A stretch of DNA of 64,000 nucleotides from NCBI GenBank assembly GCA_017355425.1, contig CP070233.1, positions 3,389,501 to 3,453,500 of the forward strand, read 5' to 3'. The notes under the pieces are model-generated. The model saw nothing but the letters and a program-made list of their open reading frames with translations, had not been told where the DNA came from and did not search any database. The position numbers and the translations under genes are program-made. The first letter of the stretch is position 1, and each line of letters opens with the position of its first letter. This DNA is from Dolichospermum sp. DET69. GTDB taxonomy: Bacteria > Cyanobacteriota > Cyanobacteriia > Cyanobacteriales > Nostocaceae. Positions 34,677-44,243 of the stretch are shown one piece after another.

Positions 34677-37538
34677 ATGAATAAATTTACTTTATCTCTC
34701 ATTTTGTTTAATAGTCTATTTATATCCATAGAAACTGCTAACGCTCAATTATTAATAAATAATCCCCGCAATTCAGATATAGAAATAGAGAGAAAAACCA
34801 CTAATGTGGATAAAATTTCTCAACAATTAAAACTACCATCTTCCAAAATAGCAGTTATTGATCAGAATAATCAGGTAAAAATACAAAATTTTGTTTGGGT
34901 ATTTAAAGATTTAAAGCAAGTTGGAAAACAACCATTTCTCCAGGTTAATAAGGAAACAGATAAACCGAAACCTAAACCTGAATCTAAATCACCTAAAGAA
35001 GATGAATTAGAAGATTTTGCAGAAGTTACCAAAGATACTCAAAAATCAGAGGGAATCTTTACCATTTATCGCCATAAAAATAAAAATAAAATCTATCTAG
35101 AAATTAAACCAGAACAACTCCAAAAAAACTTCATCGCTACCTCAACTTTAGAATCGGGTATTGGGGAACGGGGTATTTATAGTGGAATGCCATTACAAGA
35201 TTTCTTATTCTATTTTCAAAAGGTAGATAATCAAATCCAGTTTGTTGTGAGAAATGTCAATTTTCGGACTCGTGAAGGAGATCCTCAAGCCAGATCCATA
35301 GCTAGATCATTTAGTGATTCTGTTCTTTATACTATTCCTATTAAAAGTATTCATTCAGAAGAAAAAACCATTCTGATTGATTTAGGTGACTTATTACTCA
35401 CAGATTTAGCGGGATTAGCTGCTAATTTAGAACTAGCAGCTAGTCCAGAACAAGCTTATCTTGGTAATGCTCAAGTATTTCCCAATAATTTAGAAATTGA
35501 GTCTATTTTTAATTTTGCTAATCCTGGTGGTAAGGAAGGCAAAAATTTGGATGTCTTAGCTGATAGTCGCGGTTTTACCTTAAAGGTGCATTATAGTCTG
35601 TCAGAGTTACCAAAAAGCAAATATCAACCTCGGTTAGCTGATGAACGAGTAGGTTATTTCCTCACAGCTTATCAAGATTTATCGAAAGATGAACGCAGAG
35701 ATCCTTTCGTTCGTTATATTAATCGGTGGAATTTAGAAAAACAAGATCCTACAGCCGCAATTTCTCCACCGAAAAAGCCCATTGTTTTTTGGATTGATAA
35801 TGCTGTTCCTCTAGAATATCGTGAGTCCATCAAAGAGGGGATTCTGATGTGGAATCAAGCCTTTTTGAAAGCAGGATTTAAAGATGCTATTCAAGTCCAA
35901 CAAATGCCTGATAATGCTACCTGGGACCCAGCAGACATTCGTTATAATACCATCCGTTGGATTAATACCGTAGATGGATTTTTTGCCATGGGTCCATCCC
36001 GTGTGAATCCCTTAACTGGGGAAATTTTGGACGCAGACATTCTGATTGATGGTAGTTTTGTCCGCTTATTAAAAAATGACTATCGGCAAATGATTCAATC
36101 TGAAACTACGCAAACTCGCACTTCTTTATCAAGATTAATTAATAATGGCCGTTTGTGTGGCAAAGATAATCAGAAATCACCCAAATCATTAGGCAATTTG
36201 TCTAAACTAGCGACAGATTATGATTTATGTTATGGCATGGAAGCATCCAATCAATTGGCTTTTGGTTCTTTGGCAATGTCAATGTTAGGAAATAGTACAC
36301 CAAGTCCAGAGCAGGTAAAAGATTATATCCACCAATATTTACGTTTAATTATTACCCATGAAGTTGGTCATACTTTAGGTTTACGTCATAATTTTCGGGG
36401 TAGCACTTTACTCTCTCCAGAGGAGATGAATAATCCAGAAATTACCCGCACTAAAGGGATGACCACATCTGTTATGGATTATATTCCTCCCAATATTGCC
36501 CCTGTGGGTGTCAAACAGGGAGATTATTTTCCGCAGAAAGTGGGACTTTATGATGAATGGGCAATTCAGTATGGTTACTCTCCCAGTCAAGCGACAACTT
36601 CTATGGGGGAAAAGTCATTTTTAGCAGCAATTGCTGGACAATCTAACCAAGGAGAATTGAGTTATGCTCCTGATGAGGATGTTTCTAATAGTGATCCAAC
36701 TGTGAATGCTTGGGATCATAGCAGTAATGTATTAGTTTATTCTCAGTTACAATTGGATAATGCCCGACGGATGTGGGAACGATTAAATAAGGGCTATCCT
36801 ATGGACGGAGAAAGTTCCAGCGATGTGGAGGAGCGTTTTAATACGATCTTGAGGAATTATTTACAGAATCTATACTATACCAGTAAATACATTGGGGGTC
36901 AGTCTTTTTATCGAGTTAAGCCGGGTGATACTAAAGGACAATTACCATTTGTTCCTGTGCCAGTAGAACAACAGCGACAAGCATTGATGACGATGCAAAA
37001 GTATGTTTTTGCGGAAGATGCTTTGAAATTTCCCCCGGAGTTACTGAATAAATTAGTACCTTCTCGGTGGCTACATTGGGGAACTAATATTCAAGTAGGA
37101 CGATTAGATTATCCGATTCATGATTTAGTGTTATTAGTGCAGAGTGCGGTGTTGCGCGATTTATTTGCAAGCGATCGCTTAACTCGGATTAAGGATCTAG
37201 AACTCAAAAGTGCATCAGGAAAATCTCTCACATTGCCAGAATTATTTGATACTTTACAAACTGGGATTTGGTCGGAAGTTTTGCAACCTAAAGGTAAATT
37301 GCAAATTTCTAGTTTGCGAAGGGGTTTACAACGGCAATATCTGGAAATACTAATTGGTATGGTGTTGCGAAAAGAAGCTGCTCCCGAAGATGCTCGAACT
37401 TTAGCATGGTATAAACTCAAACAGTTAAATAATCAATTAAAACGGGTGAATTCTGAAGATGAGTATACCAAAGCTTTCTTATTAGAAACACGCGATCGCA
37501 TTGATAAGACTTTAAATGCACCATTAGTAGGGAATTGA
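34677..37538 (+). CDS. Secreted zinc metalloprotease (DUF5117/DUF4953 type)
   Basis: A 953-residue exported protein. The signal peptide ends ANAQ (about 24). The catalytic zinc motif HEVGHTLGLRHNFRG (HExxHxxGxxH) is near residue 560, with a downstream Met-turn-like SVMDY. N-terminal parts match the large DUF5117 domain (GIFTIYRHKNKNKIYLEI, ESGIGERGIYSG) and the middle the DUF4953 domain (WNQAFLKAGFKDAIQVQ). Its substrate is unknown. The first ~115 residues include a low-complexity Lys/Pro/Glu stretch (DKPKPKPESKSPKEDELED). It appears monocistronic. Confidence 0.87.
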   Translation: MNKFTLSLILFNSLFISIETANAQLLINNPRNSDIEIERKTTNVDKISQQLKLPSSKIAVIDQNNQVKIQNFVWVFKDLKQVGKQPFLQVNKETDKPKPKPESKSPKEDELEDFAEVTKDTQKSEGIFTIYRHKNKNKIYLEIKPEQLQKNFIATSTLESGIGERGIYSGMPLQDFLFYFQKVDNQIQFVVRNVNFRTREGDPQARSIARSFSDSVLYTIPIKSIHSEEKTILIDLGDLLLTDLAGLAANLELAASPEQAYLGNAQVFPNNLEIESIFNFANPGGKEGKNLDVLADSRGFTLKVHYSLSELPKSKYQPRLADERVGYFLTAYQDLSKDERRDPFVRYINRWNLEKQDPTAAISPPKKPIVFWIDNAVPLEYRESIKEGILMWNQAFLKAGFKDAIQVQQMPDNATWDPADIRYNTIRWINTVDGFFAMGPSRVNPLTGEILDADILIDGSFVRLLKNDYRQMIQSETTQTRTSLSRLINNGRLCGKDNQKSPKSLGNLSKLATDYDLCYGMEASNQLAFGSLAMSMLGNSTPSPEQVKDYIHQYLRLIITHEVGHTLGLRHNFRGSTLLSPEEMNNPEITRTKGMTTSVMDYIPPNIAPVGVKQGDYFPQKVGLYDEWAIQYGYSPSQATTSMGEKSFLAAIAGQSNQGELSYAPDEDVSNSDPTVNAWDHSSNVLVYSQLQLDNARRMWERLNKGYPMDGESSSDVEERFNTILRNYLQNLYYTSKYIGGQSFYRVKPGDTKGQLPFVPVPVEQQRQALMTMQKYVFAEDALKFPPELLNKLVPSRWLHWGTNIQVGRLDYPIHDLVLLVQSAVLRDLFASDRLTRIKDLELKSASGKSLTLPELFDTLQTGIWSEVLQPKGKLQISSLRRGLQRQYLEILIGMVLRKEAAPEDARTLAWYKLKQLNNQLKRVNSEDEYTKAFLLETRDRIDKTLNAPLVGN

Positions 37539-37589
37539 TGTCACTACTAGTTTTAGTGTCATCAGGGGGAATAGGACTTCGCTATCCAA

Positions 37590-37840
37590 TCTTGTGGGAT
37601 GGGCATCTTGCCCGTCCTTGTATTATTAGGGGACCAGATGCCCGCACCACAAGAAATTTTGGGATATTTTTTTAATTGGAAGTCTCTAAGGAAGATATTG
37701 TTTTTATCCTGTAAATCCTTAAATCCTGGATATCCTGATTCTGACAATGTTAGAATGTAAAAGATATTGCTTTTATACTGTAAATCCTTAAATCCTGATT
37801 CAGACAAAATTTTGGTGGGCAACGCCCACCCTACGAGTTA
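37590..37840. repeat. Remnants of dispersed repeats
   Basis: 37599-37650 has a GGGCATCTTGCCCGTCC palindrome; 37702-37745 and 37775-37808 are right-arm fragments of the large palindromic repeat (CCTGTAAATCC, CCTGGATATCCTGATTCTGAC). Then GGTGGGCAACGCCCACC. No coding sequence. Confidence 0.6.
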
Positions 37841-37867
37841 AAAATGAAATAGGATTCCTATTCTTTC

Positions 37868-39025
37868 TTAATGATGATGATGATGATGAGTTTTAGCTGA
37901 TTCTGAATTAACAGCCATTCCTTGGGTTTCCATCAATTCTGCTATATGTGCATTTGCCCATTCAGCAACCATTGATAAAAATTGTGGATCATCATTAACA
38001 CAAGCCATTTGTAAATAATCTACATCTGGATGTTGTTTTTCTAATTCATGAATAATGTGATGCACATCTAACAAAGTTTCATGATTTTCTGTGGCAAAAC
38101 CAATGGGCATAAATATCAACGCCTTGGCACCCAGTTGAATCAAATTTTGAGCAGCTACTGTAGCATTTGGTTGTGTCCATTCAATTAATGGAGTATCATG
38201 GTTCAACCAACCCACAGAAATCAACGGGTAATTGTTAATTAACTTATTTCTCACTAACTCATACATTGCTTGACTTTCATCAATTCCAGATGTAAAGCCT
38301 TTAGCTTTGTGGGGACAACCATGATTCATCAAGATAATCCCAATTTGCGAAGGTAGATAACCTGTAGCCAAATCAGCATGAATTTTTTCTTCTACCAAAT
38401 GCGCCATTAAATCAATATATTTTGGCTCATTGTAGAACGAAGGAATATATCTTTGAGCTTTGATCCAATGTTCATCACCGTCAGCTAATTCTACCAGAGC
38501 ATTATTCACTTGTTCGAGAGCGATACCACTGGTAAAAATGGAATCAACAACTAATAATGGATAAATCAGAAGTTTACTAAAGCCTTGATCTTTAATTTCG
38601 GCTAAAACTTGGTTTGGTAAAAAAGGAGCGCAAAAGTTAAAAGCTTTGAAAACTTGAACACCACTACCCCATTTATGTTGTAATTCGTGTTCAAGCCCGG
38701 CTCTTTGTCTTTCAAAGATGGCATTGTGTGGGGAAATGAAATCATGATGCGTGTGTCCCCATTCATGACGATCAAATATTGCCAAAAGCTTGGCTAAAGG
38801 GGGATAAATCCAAGTAGGAACAGGGGCAAATTTAGCCGTGAGTAAATTTAAAGCTTGTTCGTTATAGTTAGCAAAATCTTCGTAGCTTTCGACTTCGCCA
38901 TAGCCCATAAGCAACACGGCTACACGGTCTTTACTGGGTAGATGTTCGTGACTATGGGTAGCGTGCAGTTTTTCGGGGGTTGCAACCACAATAAGTTCCT
39001 CAAGATAACCAAAACAGAGAGACAA
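37868..39025 (-). CDS. Ferrochelatase-like protein with natural C-terminal His6 tail
   Basis: A 385-residue protein of the ferrochelatase superfamily. It has AVLLMGYGEVESYEDFANYNEQA (N-lobe), FNFCAPFLPNQVLAEIKDQGFSKLLIYPLLVV, and C-lobe LISVGWLNHDTPLIEWTQPNAT and KALIFMPIGFATENHETLLDVHHII with the metal-site His/Glu. The last residues are KTHHHHHH, and the N-terminus also has HATHSHEH. The C-terminal CAB-type extension of the main cyanobacterial ferrochelatase is absent, so this is a paralogue. The metal and the tetrapyrrole are unknown; His-rich ends suggest Ni, Co or Zn handling. GTG/TTG codons near 38986 (VVATPEKLH) are an alternative start. A perfect hairpin operator-like site lies at 39069. 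Confidence 0.75.
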   Translation of the reverse strand: MSLCFGYLEELIVVATPEKLHATHSHEHLPSKDRVAVLLMGYGEVESYEDFANYNEQALNLLTAKFAPVPTWIYPPLAKLLAIFDRHEWGHTHHDFISPHNAIFERQRAGLEHELQHKWGSGVQVFKAFNFCAPFLPNQVLAEIKDQGFSKLLIYPLLVVDSIFTSGIALEQVNNALVELADGDEHWIKAQRYIPSFYNEPKYIDLMAHLVEEKIHADLATGYLPSQIGIILMNHGCPHKAKGFTSGIDESQAMYELVRNKLINNYPLISVGWLNHDTPLIEWTQPNATVAAQNLIQLGAKALIFMPIGFATENHETLLDVHHIIHELEKQHPDVDYLQMACVNDDPQFLSMVAEWANAHIAELMETQGMAVNSESAKTHHHHHH

Positions 39026-39068
39026 GCCTAGACAATTGCTAGATTATCTCTTTTAATTTGTAGCATAA

Positions 39069-39092
39069 TATCCTATCCAGGGGGATAGGATA
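39069..39092. promoter_or_regulatory. Operator-like palindrome upstream of the ferrochelatase-like gene
   Basis: TATCCTATCC, AGGG, GGATAGGATA is a perfect 10-bp inverted repeat around a G-tract, 44 bases upstream of the gene start. It resembles G-tract palindromes bound by CsoR/RcnR-family metal sensors such as InrS, which is an inference by appearance. Confidence 0.4.
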
Positions 39093-39120
39093 AAAATAAA
39101 AATAAAAATCTACATCAATA

Positions 39121-39142
39121 CTTGACACTCTCAGGGCTGAAA
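39121..39142 (-). mobile_element. Right-end remnant of the IS200/IS605-like element
   Basis: On the minus strand TTTCAGCCCTGAGAGTGTCAAG matches the right end of the element at 15767 over CCCTGAGAGTGTCAAG. Nothing else of the element is left. Confidence 0.45.
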
Positions 39143-39193
39143 TTAACTTTAAAAGGATATTTATCAAGTTAAATTTGCTACCGTTAATTAACT

Positions 39194-39673
39194 CTATGCG
39201 CCCTCTGCATCCTTACTCTCTGCCCTTGAACGTGCTAAACTATCAATAGCATCACCTAAAGCTGTAGTCAGACTCTTACGAGTTTGAGTGTGGTTTTCTT
39301 GTTCAAGTTTCAAAGCTTGTAATAGACAATCACGTTCTTGAATAACTTCTAATAATTGAGTTTGCAACTCTTCTATAGAATTAAATTGGGCAATTTGTTG
39401 CTGAATAACCGTAGTTTTATCAGTTCCTGTTTCAGCGTTGATACCTGAAAATTTTTGGACTTCAGCTTTTACAGATGCTATAATTTCCTGGTGTATTTTG
39501 GTATCTGCACGCCGTTGTTCTGCTTCAGTATTATAAAGTTGCCGCCATTTTTGCGAACTTGCCCAGGATTCATCTCGTTCACGCTGAAATTGTGTCATCT
39601 GTTGTGTCAGAGACTGGATTTCAGCTAACCACTTTTGTGTTAAATAGGCAGGTTGATCAAGATTTTCAGTCAT
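39194..39673 (-). CDS. Cyanobacterial coiled-coil protein of unknown function
   Basis: A 159-residue protein without signal or membrane segment. It is mostly helical with heptads rich in Gln/Glu (residues 12-60 and 85-135): LAEIQSLTQQMTQFQRERDES, QKWRQLYNTEAEQRRADTK, LQTQLLEVIQERDCLLQALK. A structural or scaffolding role is possible, but I cannot name the family. It lies upstream of the ferrochelatase-like gene on the same strand, 168 bases away. Confidence 0.7.
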   Translation of the reverse strand: MTENLDQPAYLTQKWLAEIQSLTQQMTQFQRERDESWASSQKWRQLYNTEAEQRRADTKIHQEIIASVKAEVQKFSGINAETGTDKTTVIQQQIAQFNSIEELQTQLLEVIQERDCLLQALKLEQENHTQTRKSLTTALGDAIDSLARSRAESKDAEGA

Positions 39674-39712
39674 TATTTTAGTTAAGTGTGGTTAATATAG
39701 CAATACCTGCGC

Positions 39713-39845
39713 CATTTTTTTGTAGGTTGGGTTAAACGAAGGGAAACCCAACTTATTTGTTGGGTTATGCCTTACAGCACACTGCGTGTTCGCGGAGCGT
39801 CTCGTAGAGATACGTACCTCAAACCAACCTACGCATCAAGGAATT
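39713..39845. repeat. Dispersed GGTTGGGTT-type inverted repeat
   Basis: GTAGGTTGGGTT on the left and AACCAACCTAC on the right surround a centre with CGCGGAGCGTCTCGTAGAG palindromic sequence. Relatives are at 43118-43222 and 46233-46320. No genes in 39674-40007 otherwise. Confidence 0.55.
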
Positions 39846-40007
39846 TTTTGATTTGGCTAAGGTATTGATATAGGAATCTGGTTTGATGTTGTTTTTAATT
39901 TTACAAGTATAAAATATAGTATAAACTAAATTGTTAACGTAAACTAAAAAGAAGGAAATAATTTTCAATTCCTTATTGTTGTATTGACAAATAAGTATAA
40001 TAAAAAT

Positions 40008-40448
40008 ATGAATAAACATCCTCCCGGTTTAGTAGCAATCGTGATCTATAAAGGTTTCGTTGCTTTACTACTTACAGCCACATCTATTGTTTTACTTTTA
40101 GCATTAAAAAAACATGATGCCCTTGTGACATTTTCTGACTCTTATGTATTGGAAGGTAAACTTACAATTATTGAATGGTTAATAGAAGAAATTATTAATA
40201 TCAAACCACAAACATTAAAATTTAGTGGTATTGCTATGGCGATATATGCCATAGTAACTGCAATCGAAGCAGTGGGTTTATGGTATGAAAAAACCTGGGC
40301 AAAAATATTAGTGATCGGATTAGTTGGTATTAGTATCCCTCCCGAAATATTTGAACTAATTAAAGGTTTTACAACTTTGAAAGTTTTAGTTTTCATAGCT
40401 AATATAGCTGTATTATGGTACTTAATCAGACATTTATCTAAACATTAA
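40008..40448 (+). CDS. DUF2127-family membrane protein
   Basis: A 146-residue protein with four hydrophobic segments. The start HPPGLVAIVIYKGFVALLL and middle YAIVTAIEAVGLWYEKTWAKIL and the PPEIFEL segment match DUF2127, a small membrane family of unknown role. The ATG at 40008 is preferred over the upstream start at 39984. It is followed by the YihY/BrkB-like gene 83 bases later. Confidence 0.82.
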   Translation: MNKHPPGLVAIVIYKGFVALLLTATSIVLLLALKKHDALVTFSDSYVLEGKLTIIEWLIEEIINIKPQTLKFSGIAMAIYAIVTAIEAVGLWYEKTWAKILVIGLVGISIPPEIFELIKGFTTLKVLVFIANIAVLWYLIRHLSKH

Positions 40449-40531
40449 TTTAGTAAAAATACTATCAATACAGCCGTAATTTTAACCAGTTAGTAATGTA
40501 AGTTTTTATTAAAATTGGGGTACTGAAAATT

Positions 40532-41416
40532 ATGCTTCAGCCTAGTTTTTTCCGCTTTTTTCGTCACCTGACATGGCGCACATTAAAAAAAACTTTTGCA
40601 AAGACAATCGAGACAAGATTGTTAGGACTAGCTGCTGAAATAGCCTTTAATGCTATGTTATCACTATTTCCGGCAATTCTAGCTTTGTTAACAGCAATTG
40701 GCTTATTTGCAGAATCTTTACGGAATACATTTATTCAACTAGCAACAGAACTGAGTAGAATTGTTCCTCAAGAAGCTTGGATATTAATCCGTGATTTTGC
40801 TACTCACGAAATTGCCAACTCTAAAAATAGTAGTTTATTTTCTCTGAGTTTTGTACTTACCCTTTGGGCAGCTTCTGGGGCAATTAGTACAGCCATGACA
40901 GCTTTAGATAGAATTCAGCAACTTCACCCTAAAAAAATGCGTTCTTTTTGGCACGCAAAATTGATATCTATAGGTTTAACTATCGGGACTATATTATTAT
41001 TAGTTGTGGCTTCTTTTTTAGTATTCATAAGTGATTTACTCTTAGGAATTGTTGTAAAAGGCAATACTTATTTCCTATTTCTATTACATATTTGGCAATT
41101 TTTACGTTGGCCTTTAGCGTTGGGTACAGTTGCCACTGCTTTTGCTTTTGTCTATCGCTATGGACCGAGTAAATGGAAAGCAAATACACCAATTATCCCA
41201 GGGGCAATTTTAGCAGCAATTCTTTGGGCAATTGTTTCGGCGTTATTTCGTCTTTACGTTAGTAATTTCGGTAATTATAATAAAGTCTATGGTGCAGTAG
41301 GGGCTGTGATTGTTTTAATGTTATGGTTATGGATGAGTTCTTTTGTTCTTCTCCTGGGACAGCAATTAAATGTAACTGTCGGTGAAGACATGAAGAATTT
41401 AGAATTTAGAATTTAG
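40532..41416 (+). CDS. YihY/BrkB-family inner membrane protein
   Basis: A 294-residue protein with six membrane segments: AAEIAFNAMLSLFPAILALLTAIG, SFVLTLWAASGAISTAMTALDRIQ, and LISIGLTIGTILLLVVASFLVF and others, ending VIVLMLWLWMSSFVLLLGQQLN. These match the YihY (BrkB, formerly RNase BN) family, whose function is unsettled. The last residues NLEFRI and the stop codon are encoded by a GAATTTA heptanucleotide array (41395-41436). Confidence 0.88.
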   Translation: MLQPSFFRFFRHLTWRTLKKTFAKTIETRLLGLAAEIAFNAMLSLFPAILALLTAIGLFAESLRNTFIQLATELSRIVPQEAWILIRDFATHEIANSKNSSLFSLSFVLTLWAASGAISTAMTALDRIQQLHPKKMRSFWHAKLISIGLTIGTILLLVVASFLVFISDLLLGIVVKGNTYFLFLLHIWQFLRWPLALGTVATAFAFVYRYGPSKWKANTPIIPGAILAAILWAIVSALFRLYVSNFGNYNKVYGAVGAVIVLMLWLWMSSFVLLLGQQLNVTVGEDMKNLEFRI

Positions 41417-41436
41417 AATTTAGAATTTAGAATTTA
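41395..41436. repeat. GAATTTA heptanucleotide array (6 copies)
   Basis: Six exact GAATTTA units. The first three include the final codons and TAG stop of the yihY-like gene. Confidence 0.85.
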
Positions 41437-41641
41437 GAATTAGTTATCACATTTTTAACTCTAGTCCATCTAGTACAATACGGCGTAAGTTAATGAACAC
41501 ATTCCGAATCTGTGAAAAGCTTATGCTGTATTTATTCTAAATTCTAAATTTTGAAAAAGCGTTACTAGCTACAAATTTACCAAATAGATATAAATAAAAC
41601 AATATACAAGTTGAACATTCAAAAATCGGAACCTATTAACA

Positions 41642-42145
41642 ATGACTAATTCTCCTGAAAAAATTGCTATTACACCTGATGGTTATGCACCTCGATTAAA
41701 GCGTCTACGTCAATTTAGTGGAGTATTAGATAATATAATTACCATTCCTGGAACACAAGTAGGCATTGGTTTAGATCCAATTATCGGATTATTGCCCATA
41801 GGTGGTGATGCTTTAGGACTAATCTTTTCATTTTATATTATCATTGAAGCTGCACAACTAGGCGTATCTACAGCCACATTAGGACGTATGGTAATGAATG
41901 TGATTGTTGATTCCTTAGTTGGGGCTATTCCCATGTTAGGAGATTTGTTTGATTTTGCCTGGAAAGCTAATAATTATAATATTATTTTATTGGAAGAAGC
42001 TTTAAAATCTCCGCACCAAAATAAAAAAGCAGATAAATCATTTATTCTGGTTTTTAGTATTGGTTTATTTTTGCTGGCTATTGTCTTAGTATCCATACCT
42101 GTGATATTAATAAGAACATTATGGCAAATCTTCACTGGTAGTTAA
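41642..42145 (+). CDS. DUF4112-family membrane protein
   Basis: A 167-residue protein with the DUF4112 core: RLKRLRQFSGVLDNIITIPGTQVGIGLDPIIGLLPIGGDALGLIFS and MVMNVIVDSLVGAIPMLGDLFDFAWKANNYNIILLE, plus a C-terminal membrane helix (FILVFSIGLFLLAIVLVSIPVI). Function unknown. It lies 19 bases upstream of the alpha/beta hydrolase gene and probably shares its transcript. Confidence 0.85.
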   Translation: MTNSPEKIAITPDGYAPRLKRLRQFSGVLDNIITIPGTQVGIGLDPIIGLLPIGGDALGLIFSFYIIIEAAQLGVSTATLGRMVMNVIVDSLVGAIPMLGDLFDFAWKANNYNIILLEEALKSPHQNKKADKSFILVFSIGLFLLAIVLVSIPVILIRTLWQIFTGS

Positions 42146-42164
42146 ATTATTTATTTGTAAAATC

Positions 42165-43097
42165 ATGAAAGATTGGTGGCAAGATCATTTTCCTCAAGGA
42201 CGGCAAAATCTGGTTATTCCTGATTCTCAAGGCTATCCAATTCAAATAGCTTATGGTGAAAAAGGCAAAGGTAAACCGCTATTTTTATTACATGGTTTAG
42301 GCAGTTGGAGTTATAATTGGCGGCATAGTATCGAACCATTATCACAACATTTTCGGGTAATTTGTTGTGATTTCAAAGGTTTTGGTTTTTCAGAAAAACC
42401 TGTATCTCGTCGAGAAGAAAATGGACATCAAATTATTGAATTAAAACGCATTATTCAAGCTTTATGTAATGAACCACCGATAATTGTTGCCGAATCTATA
42501 GGTGCATTAATTTCTCTGGGATTAGCTGGTGAAAATCCTGATTTAATTGGATGTTTAGTAGTAATTAATGCCCCTATTTTTACAGAAACCTTACCTCATT
42601 GGTCTATGGGTTTACTTGCCCAAACACCAATAGAGATTATCCATGCAATTGATGATTTACGTCTTGCATATTGGTTTGCACCTTTAGTTAGGGAAATTAT
42701 GGGAACAGAAAGACGTAAGGTATTATATGATCCTTCATTGTTAACGGAGGAAGATATTTACTGGATTACTTATCCGTTTATTCAAATTCCTGGAACTTTG
42801 GTAAAAGTTGCCGAAGATTTACAAATTGCTGCTAAAGAAATTGAGAATTTGCGAACAAATCAGCCAAGTATGCTGAGAAATATTCAAAAAAATCTCAAAA
42901 ATATTGAATGTCCAACTTTGGTATTATGGGGTGATCAAGATAATTGGTTTCCTGCTAGTCATGGGGAAAAATTACATCAACATCTTCCCAATTCTCGCTT
43001 ACAAATTTTACAGAATTGCTATCATGACGCTTCAACAGGTTCTGCTGATGTGGTGAATGCAGCTATTTTAGAGTTTTTAAAAGATACTAATTACTAA
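42165..43097 (+). CDS. Alpha/beta hydrolase
   Basis: A 310-residue alpha/beta hydrolase. Oxyanion-hole segment PLFLLHGLGSWSYNWRH (about 38-54), VICCDFKGFGFSEKP, nucleophile elbow VAESIGALISLGLA (Ser), acid TLVLWGDQDNWFPASHG (Asp) and a final His in LQNCYHDAS. The AESIG elbow is a slight variant of GxSxG. The substrate is unknown. Confidence 0.88.
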   Translation: MKDWWQDHFPQGRQNLVIPDSQGYPIQIAYGEKGKGKPLFLLHGLGSWSYNWRHSIEPLSQHFRVICCDFKGFGFSEKPVSRREENGHQIIELKRIIQALCNEPPIIVAESIGALISLGLAGENPDLIGCLVVINAPIFTETLPHWSMGLLAQTPIEIIHAIDDLRLAYWFAPLVREIMGTERRKVLYDPSLLTEEDIYWITYPFIQIPGTLVKVAEDLQIAAKEIENLRTNQPSMLRNIQKNLKNIECPTLVLWGDQDNWFPASHGEKLHQHLPNSRLQILQNCYHDASTGSADVVNAAILEFLKDTNY

Positions 43098-43117
43098 TTC
43101 CCAAACATAAAAAGAAT

Positions 43118-43222
43118 TGTCAGTTGGGTTATTAGCGTTACGAAGCAATGGAACGAAACCAAACACAACCTCAGAAATGTTGGGTTTTGCAAAGCCTCAA
43201 CCCAACCTACGCGGGTTGAGGT
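43118..43222. repeat. GGTTGGG/CCCAACC-type repeat
   Basis: TCAGTTGGGTTATTAGCG and CTCAACCCAACCTACGCGGGTTGAGG with an inner GAAGCAATGGAACGAAACC. Related to 39713 and 46233. Confidence 0.55.
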
Positions 43223-43266
43223 TTTTGGTACTAACTGAACTGTATTGATTGATAATTACCAATTAC

Positions 43267-43818
43267 CATACAGCACTTCCTGCTGTTATGAGGTACATCA
43301 TAGCCCCTTCTCGAAGAGCCTACGGTGTACACACAGGTCTTACCTGTCTTTGTTTCGGCCTATTTCGCCCCCTAAATCCCCCAATGCTGGGGGACTTTGA
43401 AAATTCTTGTTCCCCCAATTTTGGGGGGTAGGGGGCGATTCAATCACTTGTGTGTACACGGTAGCCTCACTTGCGGGGAGCTACGGTGTACACACAAGTC
43501 TTCTAGAGTTGCCCCACAACGTTTAGATCCCCCCAACCCCCCTTAAAAAGGGGGGCTAAATTCTTCAAAGTCCCCCTTTTTAAGGGGGATTTAGGGGGAT
43601 CGGATCACGTTTAGCATCCTGTCTAGAGATGTGTGTACACCGTAGCTTAAAAAGGGGGGCTAAATTCTTCAAAGTCCCCCTTTTTAAGGGGGATTTAGGG
43701 GGATCGGATCACGTTTAGCATCCTGTCTAGAGATGTGTGTACACCATAGCCCCTTTAGAAGGGGAGGGTTAGGGTGGGGTAATTTGAGAAGTAATGCTGT
43801 CTTCCCTGAGAGTGTCAA
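43267..43818. repeat. Nested repeat cluster
   Basis: An outer TACAGC-type palindromic repeat (starts CAGCACTTCC at 43271) has been invaded. One element with CTACGGTGTACACACA ends spans 43320-43464, and a second spans 43481-43645. A 104-bp segment of the latter (43542-43645) is tandemly duplicated at 43646-43749 with one visible difference (CCGTAG to CCATAG). A right-end piece of the IS200/IS605-like element (CCCTGAGAGTGTCAA) ends the cluster at about 43795-43818. From 43819 to 44243 nothing can be named apart from a hairpin near 43845-43905. Confidence 0.8.
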
Positions 43819-44243
43819 TCCATCAAGAACTGCTGTAAATAAAAAGAGAATGGGAGAAGGCATACCAAAAGCCTAAAATCTCCCACTCTACATTTACTGC
43901 TGTAGCGTTTGGGAATATATATAAATACTGCTAGTTATTTTGGGGGTTCATTTAACAAAAACAGTATTTATATGCGGTTAATATTCCCTTCGCAGCAAAT
44001 GTCAAACCTAATTATTGTTATTATTTTTGACTAAATAAATCAGCAATCAATTATTTGTAAATCATTGTTATTTATGCTCGAAAATTATTAGCACAAACTA
44101 TAGTGTTCCATTAAAGAATCAATATTTAGTAGACCCTAAAAATCACATCCTTAAAGTTGTTTATCTTGAATCAATGTAACTTAGGTAATTAAAACTTGGT
44201 TGCCAAGTTGGCATTTTTTTGAAACTCTTGTATCTTCAAGTTT

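Noticed and set aside
37562-37822. 86-residue open frame on the minus strand with SESG repeats
   Set aside because: It translates fragments of the palindromic repeat.
38986-39025. His6 tail of the ferrochelatase-like protein as cloning-vector contamination
   Set aside because: The tail is followed by natural chromosomal sequence and repeats of the same genome, and the gene is in normal context with no vector sequence.
43249-43431. 60-residue open frame in the repeat cluster
   Set aside because: It is made of repeat ends and has no support as a gene.
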